38,574 nucleotides of DNA from Silvibacterium sp. (GTDB taxonomy: Bacteria > Acidobacteriota > Terriglobia > Terriglobales > Acidobacteriaceae), in the NCBI GenBank assembly GCA_019232935.1, contig JAFAMZ010000318.1, forward strand, positions 1 through 38,574, given 5' to 3'. Position numbers and translations under genes: made by a program. Below the pieces are notes generated by a model. That model saw only the letters and a list, made by a program, of their open reading frames with translations. It did no database searches and was not told the origin of the DNA. Below, piece after piece: positions 24,894 to 34,164 of this stretch (positions are counted from its first letter, which is position 1; every line of letters begins with the position of its first letter).

Positions 24894-26549
24894 ATGGAGA
24901 ACGGTATCCAAGTGACTATGAGAGCCTTGCAGATCGATCCGCGCGATAACGTCCTCGTTGCCCTTGAGCCATTAACCGCGGGCGAAGCTATCCCTTTCGC
25001 CGGGATAACTTACACGCCAGTCACAGCGATTCCCGCCAAACACAAGTTCGCGACAGAAGATTTGTCCGTCGGAACGCACATCATTATGTATGGCGGCGTC
25101 GTCGGTCGCGCTCGCGAGCCGATACCCAGGGGCGGCCTCATCACCACACGGAATGTCGCACACGACACCGCCGAATTTAAGAAACGCGAGGTTCGCTTTA
25201 ACTGGACACCTCCCGACGTTTCGCGCTGGCGGAAGCGCACCTTTGATGGCTATCACCGAAGAGACGGCCTCGTCGGCAGCCGAAACTACTGGCTGGTAAT
25301 CCCGCTGGTCTTCTGTGAAAATCGCAACGTCGAAGCGCTGCGAGAAGCCTTCGAAGAAGAACTCGGATACTCGCGACCCAGAAAATACCGCGAGCTTGTG
25401 AAGAATCTGATCGCCCGGCATGTCAGCAAATCTCTAGCACAAAGTTCAGACCAGCAAGACGCGCCATTAAACCATGAGAGAGTCTTTCCCTACGTAGACG
25501 GCATCCGCTTTCTGACCCACGAAGGTGGCTGTGGCGGCACTCGCCAGGATTCGCAAGCCCTCTGCGGGTTGCTCGCCGGATACATACGCCACCCGAATGT
25601 AGCCGGAGCCACCGTTCTGAGCCTTGGATGCCAGCATGCGCAGGCTTCCATCCTCATGAATGAGTTGCGCAAGCGCGACCCTGAAATGGCTAAGCCCGTT
25701 CTGATCTTCGACCAGCAGCAATCGGGCCTCGAATCGAACCTGCTCTCAAAAGCCGTTGAGGCGACCTTTGAATGCCTCGTAAAAGCAAACGAACTGCGGC
25801 GCAGGCCTGCGCCGCTTGCTAAGCTCACTATCGGCCTCAAGTGCGGCGGCTCCGATGGATTTTCTGGCCTTTCAGGAAATCCCGTATTAGGGCGCCTCTC
25901 CGACATGGTGGTCGCGCTGGGTGGCAGTACTATCCTTTCCGAATTTCCTGAGCTCTGCGGAGCCGAACAAAACCTCATCGACCGCTGCCGCAATCCTTCC
26001 GATGCCGACCGCTTCATCCAGTTGATGCGCGACTACAATGCCCGCGCCAAGGCCGTGAACTCCGGGTTTGAGATGAACCCATCGCCGGGAAATATCAAGG
26101 ACGGTCTAATCACCGACGCCATGAAATCGGCCGGAGCGGCCCGCAAGAGCGGGACATCTCCAATCTGCGGTGTTCTCGACTATCCGGAATACGTAACTGC
26201 AACAGGTCTGAATCTGCTCTGCACGCCCGGAAGCGACGTTGAGGCCGTCACAGCACAGGTAGGAGCCGGGGCAAACCTGGTCCTCTTTACCACGGGACTG
26301 GGTACGCCGACCGGGAACCCGGTCGCGCCCGTGGTGAAAGTCTCAACCAATACACCCCTCGCCGAGCGAATGTCCGACATCATCGATTTCGATACAGGAG
26401 CCATCATTCGCGGCCAGGCCACCATCGAGGAGATCGCCGAGTCCCTGCTCGAAACAGCTCTCGACATCGCCAGCGGCAAGACACAGACCAGGGCCGAACA
26501 ACTTGCCCAGTACGATTTCATTCCCTGGAAGCGTGGCGTATCTCTGTAG
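24894..26549 (+). CDS. uxaA: Altronate dehydratase family protein (UxaA/GarD)
   Basis: A 551-residue enzyme of the altronate/galactarate dehydratase family, which removes water from sugar acids such as D-altronate to give 2-keto-3-deoxygluconate. The N-terminal SAF domain (about 1-100) reads VLVALEPLTAGEAIPFAGI and KHKFATEDLSVGTHIIMYG. The catalytic region has THEGGCGGTRQDSQALCGLL and LSLGCQHAQ. A C-terminal half carries LKCGGSDGFSGLSGNPVLG, SEFPELCGAEQ and PICGVLDYPEY. Length is close to the usual for a full two-domain UxaA. The ATG at 24894 was chosen because the family begins about 15 residues before the SAF domain; AGGTGA lies just upstream. The next gene, a secreted lactonase 33 bases on, fits the same hexuronate or aldonate pathway. 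Related galactarate or D-arabinonate dehydratases cannot be excluded. Confidence 0.88.
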   Translation: MENGIQVTMRALQIDPRDNVLVALEPLTAGEAIPFAGITYTPVTAIPAKHKFATEDLSVGTHIIMYGGVVGRAREPIPRGGLITTRNVAHDTAEFKKREVRFNWTPPDVSRWRKRTFDGYHRRDGLVGSRNYWLVIPLVFCENRNVEALREAFEEELGYSRPRKYRELVKNLIARHVSKSLAQSSDQQDAPLNHERVFPYVDGIRFLTHEGGCGGTRQDSQALCGLLAGYIRHPNVAGATVLSLGCQHAQASILMNELRKRDPEMAKPVLIFDQQQSGLESNLLSKAVEATFECLVKANELRRRPAPLAKLTIGLKCGGSDGFSGLSGNPVLGRLSDMVVALGGSTILSEFPELCGAEQNLIDRCRNPSDADRFIQLMRDYNARAKAVNSGFEMNPSPGNIKDGLITDAMKSAGAARKSGTSPICGVLDYPEYVTATGLNLLCTPGSDVEAVTAQVGAGANLVLFTTGLGTPTGNPVAPVVKVSTNTPLAERMSDIIDFDTGAIIRGQATIEEIAESLLETALDIASGKTQTRAEQLAQYDFIPWKRGVSL

Positions 26550-26582
26550 GCCCGATGTAGCTTATACAGCGGAGAAAATTCG

Positions 26583-27665
26583 ATGCGCCGATTCGCTTTA
26601 CTTCCCCTGCTGTTCACTGTTCTTACAGCCGCACTTCACGTCTGTACCACGTCCGCCGCTCGCGTTGCCATCTCGGACCAGGTTACGATCACACCCGAAA
26701 TCGACCGCCTCGATCCTGCACTCGACGCTCTTATTCCGCCCGAGCCGAAGCTGGTCGAACTTGCCAGTGGCTTCAAGTGGACCGAGGGTCCGGTCTGGTT
26801 GTCGAACGGGCACCTGCTCTTCGCCGAGATTCCCAGCAATACCATCCGCGAGTGGACACCCGGCACGGGCGTCAGCATCTTCATGCAGCCGAGCGGCTAT
26901 AAAGGTTCGGCTCCTTATTGCGGGCCCGAGCCCGGTTCCAACGGCATGACTCTTGACTCCCGGGGCAGGCTTACCGTGGGGGGACACGCACAGCGCGATG
27001 TGTGGCGGCTTGAGACTCTCGACCCGAAGGGGCAAGTGACCGTCTTAGCCGACAGCTATCAGGGTAAGCGCCTCAACAGCCCCAACGACCTGGTCTACCG
27101 GTCCGACGGGTCCCTGTACTTTACTGATCCGCCCTACGGACTCTGCACCCAGAACGAACAGGACCCAGCCAAGGAATTGCCCTTCGCCGGAATTTACCGC
27201 ATCCCTGCAGCACTGAACCAGAAACCCGGCTCACCTCCCGATCGTACCGGCTTGCAGCTCCTGGTCAAGGATCTCCCACGTCCCAACGGCATCGCCTTTT
27301 CTCCCGACGAGAAATACCTCTACGTGAATAACTCCGAGCCGGAGATGTTCTGGATGCGCTATACCGTAAACCCCGACGGCTCACTCAAAGACCCGAAGCG
27401 GTTCTTCGACGCGGGCCCGCATGGAAACAATGGAGCGCCCGATGGCATGAAGGTCGATGTGCAGGGCAATATCTACAGCGCGGGTCCGGGTGGCGTTTTC
27501 ATCTTTTCTTCTGAAGGCAAGCACCTGGGAACCATCAAATTCCCGAAGCCAACCGGTAATCTCGCCTTCGGCGGGCCGGACGGCCGGACCCTCTTCATCA
27601 TGGCCAGCGACAAGGTGTACAGCCTTCAAGTCAAAGTTGCCGGCATTTATCCGCACGTACATTGA
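26583..27665 (+). CDS. Secreted SMP-30/gluconolactonase
   Basis: A 360-residue six-bladed propeller lactonase that opens sugar lactones. A signal peptide (about 1-26, ending TTSAA) sends it to the periplasm. Metal-site segments are visible: the Glu in LLFAEIPSN, the Asn in LNSPNDLVYRSDG, RPNGIAFSPDEKYLYVNNS, and the Asp in GAPDGMKVDVQGNIYSAG. The start is the ATG 33 bases after the upstream dehydratase, so the two probably form an operon for sugar-acid catabolism. The lactone cleaved may be gluconolactone, galactonolactone or a uronic acid lactone. Confidence 0.9.
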   Translation: MRRFALLPLLFTVLTAALHVCTTSAARVAISDQVTITPEIDRLDPALDALIPPEPKLVELASGFKWTEGPVWLSNGHLLFAEIPSNTIREWTPGTGVSIFMQPSGYKGSAPYCGPEPGSNGMTLDSRGRLTVGGHAQRDVWRLETLDPKGQVTVLADSYQGKRLNSPNDLVYRSDGSLYFTDPPYGLCTQNEQDPAKELPFAGIYRIPAALNQKPGSPPDRTGLQLLVKDLPRPNGIAFSPDEKYLYVNNSEPEMFWMRYTVNPDGSLKDPKRFFDAGPHGNNGAPDGMKVDVQGNIYSAGPGGVFIFSSEGKHLGTIKFPKPTGNLAFGGPDGRTLFIMASDKVYSLQVKVAGIYPHVH

Positions 27666-27690
27666 ATGAGCGCTGATTTACATTCGAATT

Positions 27691-28167
27691 ATGAATATCC
27701 GCATGGCGGCGGAAGCCGATTTCGAAGCCCTGCTCCAGCTCACCAACACCGCCTTCGAAGTGGAGCGTTTCTTCAAAATTGAGGACCGGCTCGATTCCTC
27801 CTCGCTTCGAAGCTACTTCAGCAAGGGCAACTTCATCGTGGCTGAAGAAGACGGCCGTCTCGTGGCGTCTGTTTATGTCCAGCGCAATGGGGACCGCGCC
27901 TACCTCGGCTTGCTCGCCGTCGAGCCGAGCCTGCAGAAGCGCGGACTGGGCCGCCGTCTCACAGCTGCCGCCGAAGAGTTCGCCCGCGAGATGGGCGCGC
28001 GCTTTATGGACCTGACCGTAGTCAATCTGCGCACCGAACTTCCACCGATCTACGAGAAACTTGGTTACCGCATCGCCGGTGTCGCGCCTTTCCCCGGTGA
28101 CCAGATGCCCGTCACGCAGCCCTGCCATTTCATATGCATGACCAAGGAACTCGGGCACCGCCCTTGA
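27691..28167 (+). CDS. GNAT-family N-acetyltransferase
   Basis: A 158-residue acetyl-CoA-dependent transferase. The acetyl-CoA motif is LLAVEPSLQKRGLGRRLTAAA, followed by LTVVNLRTELPPIYEKLGYR, the usual C-terminal strand and helix. The N-terminus NIRMAAEADFEALLQLTN is normal for the family. No good ribosome site lies before the ATG at 27691. The gene follows the lactonase by 25 bases and converges on the Mrp gene with only six bases between stops. The acceptor substrate is unknown. Confidence 0.87.
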   Translation: MNIRMAAEADFEALLQLTNTAFEVERFFKIEDRLDSSSLRSYFSKGNFIVAEEDGRLVASVYVQRNGDRAYLGLLAVEPSLQKRGLGRRLTAAAEEFAREMGARFMDLTVVNLRTELPPIYEKLGYRIAGVAPFPGDQMPVTQPCHFICMTKELGHRP

Positions 28168-28173
28168 TATGCC

Positions 28174-29016
28174 CTAGCTGATTTCGAAAATATCTTCGGC
28201 CCTCGCCGACTGCGCCTTTGCCCGCTCCGCGACCTGGCGCGCCGTTGCATAGAACTGAGCGGCCTTTGCAGATTCTGGACCGGCCAGGGCAACCGGCAGT
28301 CCCGTATCGCCCCCGCTTCGAATCTCCGGATCAAGCTCAATCGACCCAAGAAAAGGCACTCCAAACTGCTTCGCCGTTCGTTCGGCGCCGCCTTTCGAGA
28401 AGATATCGATTTCCTGATGGCAGTGAGGACACATGAAATAGCTCATATTCTCGACAATCCCGAGCACTTCAACATTCACCTGGTGGAACATCTCCAGAGC
28501 TTTCCGAGCATCCTGTAAAGACACATCCGATGGCGTCGACACAACCACCGCGCCGGTAAGCGGCACTGTCTGCACCAGTGAGATGACAACGTCTCCTGTT
28601 CCCGGCGGTAGATCGACCAGCAGAAAATCCAGCTCGCCCCAAGCCACCTGTTGGAGGAACTGCCGGATAATCTGATGCAGCATCGGCCCTCGCATCACCA
28701 TCGGCTTATCGCCCGGCGATATCAATCCGACCGAAATTATCTTCACGCCATGGCGAAGGTTGGCCTCGATCAGATTACCCTCGAGGACACGAGGCTGCTG
28801 ACTCGTCCCAAACATCAGCGGCACGTTGGGTCCATACACGTCGGCATCCAGCAACCCAACGCGAAAACCCAGCTTTGCGAGCGCGATCGCAAGGTTCACG
28901 GCAACCGTCGTCTTCCCAACGCCGCCCTTGCCGGATCCGATCGCAATTATGCTTTGAATGCCGGGCAGCGATGTTGGACCTTGAGGGGCCTGCGACGGAA
29001 CATGAGAATGGGCCAT
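28174..29016 (-). CDS. mrp: Mrp/NBP35 (ApbC) iron-sulfur cluster carrier ATPase
   Basis: A 280-residue P-loop ATPase that binds and delivers iron-sulfur clusters to apo-proteins in the cytoplasm. The deviant Walker A is SGKGGVGKTTVAVNLA. LLDADVYGPNVPLMFG and LLVDLPPGTGD follow, and CPHC near residue 196 provides the cluster-bridging cysteines. It lacks the N-terminal DUF59 domain seen in longer Mrp proteins. GGAG lies nine bases before the ATG, within the 15-base gap after the thioesterase gene, so the two are probably co-transcribed. Confidence 0.93.
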   Translation of the reverse strand: MAHSHVPSQAPQGPTSLPGIQSIIAIGSGKGGVGKTTVAVNLAIALAKLGFRVGLLDADVYGPNVPLMFGTSQQPRVLEGNLIEANLRHGVKIISVGLISPGDKPMVMRGPMLHQIIRQFLQQVAWGELDFLLVDLPPGTGDVVISLVQTVPLTGAVVVSTPSDVSLQDARKALEMFHQVNVEVLGIVENMSYFMCPHCHQEIDIFSKGGAERTAKQFGVPFLGSIELDPEIRSGGDTGLPVALAGPESAKAAQFYATARQVAERAKAQSARAEDIFEIS

Positions 29017-29031
29017 TTCTTTAACTCCGAT

Positions 29032-29556
29032 TTAAGCTTTGGCCAGCTCGGCTGCTTTCGCAGCGCGCTTCCGCTCGAGCTCAAGCTGCCGCATCTCGCG
29101 GCGCCGTCCGGCATCTTCGTAGCGACGCTTTTCGTCTTCGGTCTCCGGTCTCAGTGCCGGAACCGGCACTCGCCGACCCTGCGAATCGACCGCCACAAAC
29201 GTCAGGTACGCCGAGCCGACATGGCAATGCGTGCCCGCAATTGTGTTTTCGACCCAGACCTTCACACCTACTTCCATCGAAGTATTGAAGGCGCGGTTCA
29301 CCCGCGACTTCAGGATCAGCAGGTCGCCCACATGAACCGGCGCGATGAAATCGATGTGCTCCATCGACGCGGTCACGACATGGGTGCGGCCATGGCGATA
29401 TGCCGCCATCGCGCCAACCAGGTCGATAAAGTGCATCAGTCTACCGCCCAACAGGTTGCCCAGCGTGTTCGTGTCGTTCGGCAGAACGAGCTCGGTCATC
29501 TCCGATTCGGACTCGGCGGCGTTGCGCACCAGGCGCGGATGGCCGGAAAATTCCAT
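29032..29556 (-). CDS. Acyl-CoA thioesterase, hot-dog fold
   Basis: A 174-residue thioesterase that hydrolyses acyl-CoA. The hot-dog core (about 20-135) shows VLPNDTNTLGNLLGGRLMHF, then ASMEHIDFIAPVHVGDLL and MEVGVKVWVEN. These are the signatures of the YciA/BFIT group, including the catalytic Asn-Asp region. A charged, probably coiled C-terminal helix (RREMRQLELERKRAAKAAEL) follows. The ATG at 29556 has AGGAAG ten bases upstream. It forms a short operon with mrp. Confidence 0.9.
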   Translation of the reverse strand: MEFSGHPRLVRNAAESESEMTELVLPNDTNTLGNLLGGRLMHFIDLVGAMAAYRHGRTHVVTASMEHIDFIAPVHVGDLLILKSRVNRAFNTSMEVGVKVWVENTIAGTHCHVGSAYLTFVAVDSQGRRVPVPALRPETEDEKRRYEDAGRRREMRQLELERKRAAKAAELAKA

Positions 29557-29591
29557 GCTTTACTCGCTTCCTATCGGCCTCAATTACGTTC

Positions 29592-30215
29592 ATGGGCCTG
29601 TATTCAGTGTCGGCAATCAGGCGCATTTTCGCAAATGAGACTTCGCCCTGCTGCCTTCCGTATTATCGAGGCAATTCGCAGATAATCAGTCCCACGCCCA
29701 GGATCACACGCATCAATGAGCAAAATGTCCCCGCATTCAAGACCATAAGACTCCAGGCCTTGCGGGATTCCCCAACGGCTTTTGGAAGCACTTACGCCTG
29801 CGAATCACAGTTCGATGAAGCCGAGTGGCAGAAACGGGCTGCCAATCTGAGCGGCGACAGGGGCATCGGGTTTATAGCAGTAGACAATGATAGTCCCTTC
29901 GGAATCATCGGGGCTTTTCCAGACGAATGCGATGCTCGCACAGCACAGATCGTGTCCATGTGGGTCGCGCCCACACACCGCCGAAGTGGCTGGGGCAGTG
30001 TCCTCATCGATGCCGTCCGATCGTGGGCGCAAGCTCGCGAAATTCGCACCTTGCGTCTGACGGTGACCAGCTGCAACTACGGCGCCATGGAGTTTTACAG
30101 GCAAAATGGCTTCGCCATGACCGGCAAAATCTTCCCTTATCCGAACGACCCTTCGATTATCGAATACGAAATGGCTCAGTCCGTCCCGCCAACCTCATTT
30201 GCCGATTCTCCTTGA
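29592..30215 (+). CDS. GNAT-family N-acetyltransferase, start unresolved
   Basis: The GNAT domain starts near PRITRINEQNVPAFKTIRLQ, with the family phrase ALRDSPTAFGSTYACE. It continues through the acetyl-CoA loop VAPTHRRSGWGSVLI and ends with YGAMEFYRQNGFAMTG. The only standard starts in frame, ATG 29592 and GTG 29607, lie about 25-30 codons before the domain. They would add a leader that is not protein-like and overlaps the divergent thioesterase promoter. ATA at 29682 has GAGG ten bases before it and would fit the domain better, as would a lost or misread ATG. The acceptor is unknown. A TPR gene follows after 14 bases. Confidence 0.8.
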   Translation: MGLYSVSAIRRIFANETSPCCLPYYRGNSQIISPTPRITRINEQNVPAFKTIRLQALRDSPTAFGSTYACESQFDEAEWQKRAANLSGDRGIGFIAVDNDSPFGIIGAFPDECDARTAQIVSMWVAPTHRRSGWGSVLIDAVRSWAQAREIRTLRLTVTSCNYGAMEFYRQNGFAMTGKIFPYPNDPSIIEYEMAQSVPPTSFADSP

Positions 30216-30229
30216 GAGACAATGCCTTT

Positions 30230-30547
30230 ATGGACAAAATCGCATTGCTCAACGAAATCCTTGCGCAGAATCCTGCCGACGCTTTCGCGCGCTACGGATT
30301 GGCCATGGAGTACGCCGGCCGCGGCGAAACTGAAACCGCCGTCGCCGAATTCTCCCGCCTGCTTGAGGAGCATCCCGACTACACGGCTGGATATTTCATG
30401 GCTGCCCAGACTCTTGCCAAAGCCGAACGCCTCGACGAAGCCCGGCTCCGACTTACCCAGGGGATCGCCTCGGCCCGACGCACCGGCAACCTGCATGCCC
30501 TGAGTGAAATGCAGGCCATGCTGGACGATCTGGGGCTTCGCGACTGA
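30230..30547 (+). CDS. Small tetratricopeptide repeat protein
   Basis: A 105-residue protein of two to three TPR helices pairs: ADAFARYGLAMEYAGRGETE is followed by AVAEFSRLLEEHPDYTAGYF and AERLDEARLRLTQGI. It has no signal peptide, so it is a cytoplasmic scaffold for protein contacts. The ATG at 30230 is 14 bases after the acetyltransferase stop; the ribosome site is weak. It stands ahead of the LON, AAA+ and VWA genes on the same strand. Confidence 0.85.
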   Translation: MDKIALLNEILAQNPADAFARYGLAMEYAGRGETETAVAEFSRLLEEHPDYTAGYFMAAQTLAKAERLDEARLRLTQGIASARRTGNLHALSEMQAMLDDLGLRD

Positions 30548-30653
30548 CAGATATTGCGTCTGCTCCACGGTCCGGAAAGCCTTTGCTGGCTCATCAAAAC
30601 CAGTAGCACCGACCCGCATTTTCGGTGCACGGAAACGCGCATAATGCACAGCA

Positions 30654-31259
30654 ATGAAGATTCCCCTGTTCCCGCTGGATGTCGTACTCTTTCCCGGCGC
30701 CTCTCTCCCATTGCACATCTTCGAGGAGCGCTACAAGGAGATGATTGGCCTCTGCCTTGCAGATGAATCTTCCTTCGGGATTGTCCGGGCACAGCAGGAC
30801 GGACTCGCTGTTATCGGCTGCACGGCGCGCATTCTCCGTGTGCTCCACGAATACGCTGACGGGCGTCTTGACATTCTATGCCGCGGCGACACCCGCTTCG
30901 AAATCGAATGCCTTGAGGAGTCCCGCTCTTTTCTTGAGGCCGAAGTTGACTTCTTCGAGGACGACGGTATCATTGCCTCGCGCGAACAGCGGGAGCAGTG
31001 CGCGGCGCTGCACTTTGAAGCTCTCGAATTGGCGGGTGTTGAAGTCATCACCATGCACCTCAGTCTCGACGGGCCGATCTCCTTCGCTCTGGCCTCAGCG
31101 CTTCCCGCCGATCTCGGCTTCAAGCAGCAGTTGCTTGCCATCCGCTCCGACGCAGAAAGAACCGCACGCCTGCGCGATTTTTACGAGGCGGTTCTGCCCG
31201 CTCTGCGGGATAACGCACAGAAAACAAGGTACTCGGCCAAAAACGGGAATGTAATGTAG
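30654..31259 (+). CDS. LON N-terminal (substrate-binding) domain protein
   Basis: A 201-residue stand-alone LON substrate-binding domain, without the ATPase or protease parts of Lon. The start MKIPLFPLDVVLFPGASLPL and HIFEERYKEMI are diagnostic. FGIVRAQ and GCTARILRV continue the PUA-like fold, and a helical bundle follows (about 110-195). Such proteins are common in bacteria and are thought to bind unfolded or specific proteins; their partner is unknown. It lies between a TPR gene and a MoxR-like ATPase on one strand, which suggests a role in protein quality control. Confidence 0.9.
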   Translation: MKIPLFPLDVVLFPGASLPLHIFEERYKEMIGLCLADESSFGIVRAQQDGLAVIGCTARILRVLHEYADGRLDILCRGDTRFEIECLEESRSFLEAEVDFFEDDGIIASREQREQCAALHFEALELAGVEVITMHLSLDGPISFALASALPADLGFKQQLLAIRSDAERTARLRDFYEAVLPALRDNAQKTRYSAKNGNVM

Positions 31260-31376
31260 AAGGGCCCGAGCTCCCGAGTCAAATGATTCGCACTCCCGTG
31301 CGCGTCGCAGGAATCACCCGCTTCGTCTACTCTTGTAAAAGGACTGCGGCGTTCTACCGCCGAATCTGGAGGAGAC

Positions 31377-32894
31377 ATGACCAATCGGCGTCTGCCGCAA
31401 ACCCTTGGCGAGCTCCGCGCCAGCCGGGATTTTTCAGAGACCCGCATCTCCCGCCGGTCCGTCAAAGATGAGCTTCGCGAAAACTTGATCGAGCGGCTCC
31501 GCACGCGCGAAACCATCTTTCCCGGGATCATCGGCTACGATGACACCGTAGTCCCCCAGATCGTAAACGCCATTCTTTCGAAGCAGAACTTCATCCTGCT
31601 CGGTCTGCGCGGGCAGGCAAAGAGCCGCATCCTGCGCTCGCTCACCGCACTTCTCGACGAGCACACACCCTATGTTGCCGGCTGCGAGATCCGCGACAAT
31701 CCATACCGTCCGCTCTGCAAACGATGCCACGACCTGATTGCCGTGAAGGAGGAAACAGCGCCGCTCGCCTGGCTGTCGCGGGAGGCGCGCTATGTCGAAA
31801 AGCTGGCGACACCTGACGTAACGATCGCCGATCTGGTCGGCGATCTCGACCCCATCAAGGCTGCACGCGGCGGAGAAGACCTTTCGAGCGAGCTTACCAT
31901 GCACTACGGGTTGCTACCCCGTGCCAATCGCGGCATCTTTGCCATCAACGAGCTGCCTGACCTTGCCGGAAAGATTCAGGTGGCTCTATTCAACATCATG
32001 CAGGAAGGCGACGTACAGATTAAGGGCTATCCTGTGCGGCTGGAGCTCGATATCGCCCTTGTCTTCACGGCCAATCCGGAGGACTACACCGCCCGGGGCA
32101 AGATCGTCACTCCCCTTAAGGACCGCATGGGCTCTGAGATTCGCACCCATTACGCCGAGAATCTCGAAGAGGGCCTTGCCATTACGGCGCAGGAGTCCTG
32201 GACCGACCGACCAACTGCCCAAATCGACATCCCTCATTATCTGCGGGAGATCGTCGAACAGGTGGCCTTCTCCGCGCGAGAAGACAAGCGCGTGGACAAA
32301 CGCAGCGGCGTCAGTCAGCGTCTGCCCATTTCTACGCTGGAACTGGTTGTATCCAACGGCGAACGTCGCGCTCTGCTCCATGACGAAACCCTCGTCCTGC
32401 CCCGGGTCGGTGACCTCTACGCGGCGCTGCCGGGAATCACCGGCAAGCTCGAGCTCGAATACGAAGGTGAGATGCGCGGAGCAGATACCGTCGTCAAAGA
32501 AGTTCTTCGCACGGCCATCGGTCGCGTCTTCGACAAGTATTTCGGGAGCACGAACACCCAGCAGATCGAGCAATGGTTCAACCTGGGCGGAACTGTCAAG
32601 ATCGACGACAGTCAGTCTGCTAAAGCTTCCGTTGATGAACTACGCCAGATCCAGGGGCTCTTTGAAAAGCTTGCTCCGCTGGACGTGAAAGCTTCAGATG
32701 CGCCCGAGCGGCTCGTCGCCGCAGCCGAATTTCTGCTCGAAGGCATGTGCTCGCATCGGCGTCTGAGCCGCAGCGAGGAACGCACCTTCGTGGCCCAGAA
32801 GAAACCACAACCCCCACGCCAGGAGCGAGTCACCGCCGAGTCCGAATACGAAGAGTGGCAGCCGCGCCGCTCACGCCGCAGTGGCCTGAACTGA
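31377..32894 (+). CDS. MoxR/ChlI-like AAA+ ATPase
   Basis: A 505-residue AAA+ protein related to magnesium chelatase subunit I and MoxR. The P-loop reads GLRGQAKS (residues 76-83), with Ala replacing the last Gly. Walker B is GIFAINELPDL, and sensor-like VFTANPEDYTARGK and PLKDRMGSEI follow. Between Walker A and B there is a Cys/His group (C103, C114, C117, H118), a possible metal site. The last 60 residues are charged and probably disordered. GGAGGAG directly precedes the ATG. The VWA gene starts 30 bases downstream, so this is a MoxR-VWA pair, the kind that remodels or metal-loads a client protein. The client is unknown. It is not a chlorophyll gene by context. Confidence 0.9.
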   Translation: MTNRRLPQTLGELRASRDFSETRISRRSVKDELRENLIERLRTRETIFPGIIGYDDTVVPQIVNAILSKQNFILLGLRGQAKSRILRSLTALLDEHTPYVAGCEIRDNPYRPLCKRCHDLIAVKEETAPLAWLSREARYVEKLATPDVTIADLVGDLDPIKAARGGEDLSSELTMHYGLLPRANRGIFAINELPDLAGKIQVALFNIMQEGDVQIKGYPVRLELDIALVFTANPEDYTARGKIVTPLKDRMGSEIRTHYAENLEEGLAITAQESWTDRPTAQIDIPHYLREIVEQVAFSAREDKRVDKRSGVSQRLPISTLELVVSNGERRALLHDETLVLPRVGDLYAALPGITGKLELEYEGEMRGADTVVKEVLRTAIGRVFDKYFGSTNTQQIEQWFNLGGTVKIDDSQSAKASVDELRQIQGLFEKLAPLDVKASDAPERLVAAAEFLLEGMCSHRRLSRSEERTFVAQKKPQPPRQERVTAESEYEEWQPRRSRRSGLN

Positions 32895-32924
32895 GAACCG
32901 GGGACGTGGAACTGGAGACCTTTC

Positions 32925-34160
32925 ATGAAGCGGGTTCGTTACGCCAAATACTCCGGCGACCTGGCCGCGGAGATGAGCATGGAAGACCTGCTCCAGGCTA
33001 TCTCCGACTACCTGCTCGATTCCGGATTTCGCAATCCATTCATGCAATTCCATGAACTCGATCACACCCTCGATGATCTGCGAGAAGCTCTTCGTCAGGC
33101 ACTCGAATCCGGTGACCTCTTCGACGAACGCATGCAGCAGGCCATTGACGCTCTGAACCAGGAGGGCAAGCTCGATGAAGTGATTGAAAAATTAATCGAG
33201 CGGCTCGAACGCGAAGACTTCATCTCCATCGGCTACTCTCAGAACCCCGGCTACCCGTCGCAATCAAAAGGTCAGTCCGGAAACGGGGAGGGACAAGTCC
33301 GCTTCGAAGTCACCGATAAAAGCCTCGACTTCCTCGGTTTCAAGACCCTGCGCGACCTCCTCGGCTCACTTGGTAAATCGAGCTACGGCCGTCACGATAC
33401 GCGTCATTGGGCCACCGGCATTGAGACCAGCGGCGCGTCGCGCCCCTACGAATTCGGAGATACGATCAACCTCGACGTCACCGCCACACTCTCCTCGGCA
33501 ATTTCCCGAGAGGGTCTTAGTCTGCCCCTCAACATCGAATACCGCGACCTTCAGGTACACCAGTGCGAGTATCAGAGCTCATGCGCAACAGTCGTCATGC
33601 TTGACTGCTCGCACTCCATGATCCTTTACGGCGAGGACCGGTTCACACCCGCGAAGAAGGTTGCGATGGCGCTCTCGCACCTCATTCGCACGCAATATCC
33701 CGGCGATTCGCTGTCCCTGGTGCTCTTTCACGACTCCGCCGAGGAGCTTCCCATCTCGCAGCTAGCGCGAGTGAAGGTAGGACCTTACTACACCAATACC
33801 CGCGAAGGCCTGCGCCTGGCGCAGCGCATTCTTAAGGCTCAGCGAAAGGACATGAAACAGATCGTCATGATCACCGATGGCAAGCCCTCGGCACTGACGC
33901 TGGAGGACGGCCGCATTTACCGCAACGCCTTCGGCCTCGATCCGCTGGTAGTGAGCGAGACGCTTGAAGAAGTGGCACGCTGCAAGCGCTCCAATGTGAT
34001 GATCAACACATTCATGCTCGCTTCCGACCCAGGTCTCATAGAGTTTGTACACAAAGTTTCGGAGATGTGCCGCGGCAAAGCCTACTTCACCACACCTCAG
34101 ACCTTAGGCGAGTACCTGCTGATGGATTACATGCAGCGCAAGAGTCGCACCATTCACTAG
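32925..34160 (+). CDS. von Willebrand factor A domain protein, MoxR partner
   Basis: A 411-residue cytoplasmic protein. The N-terminal half (about 1-190) is helical and acidic, with repeated [15 protein letters not shown]-like stretches. The C-terminal half is a VWA domain with a complete metal-ion-dependent adhesion site: [14 protein letters not shown] (DxSxS), the Thr region around [13 protein letters not shown], and [16 protein letters not shown] lies seven bases before the ATG. With the AAA+ protein just upstream it should form a metal-dependent chaperone complex, as in other MoxR-VWA and ChlI-ChlD pairs. It converges on the receiver-like gene with four bases between stops. Confidence 0.9.
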   Translation: MKRVRYAKYSGDLAAEMSMEDLLQAISDYLLDSGFRNPFMQFHELDHTLDDLREALRQALESGDLFDERMQQAIDALNQEGKLDEVIEKLIERLEREDFISIGYSQNPGYPSQSKGQSGNGEGQVRFEVTDKSLDFLGFKTLRDLLGSLGKSSYGRHDTRHWATGIETSGASRPYEFGDTINLDVTATLSSAISREGLSLPLNIEYRDLQVHQCEYQSSCATVVMLDCSHSMILYGEDRFTPAKKVAMALSHLIRTQYPGDSLSLVLFHDSAEELPISQLARVKVGPYYTNTREGLRLAQRILKAQRKDMKQIVMITDGKPSALTLEDGRIYRNAFGLDPLVVSETLEEVARCKRSNVMINTFMLASDPGLIEFVHKVSEMCRGKAYFTTPQTLGEYLLMDYMQRKSRTIH

Positions 34161-34164
34161 TTAC

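Noticed and set aside
28651-29685. A 344-codon plus-strand frame opposite mrp and the thioesterase
   Set aside because: The two minus-strand genes have complete, well-known motifs. This frame is rich in His, Arg and Gln and has no recognisable domain.
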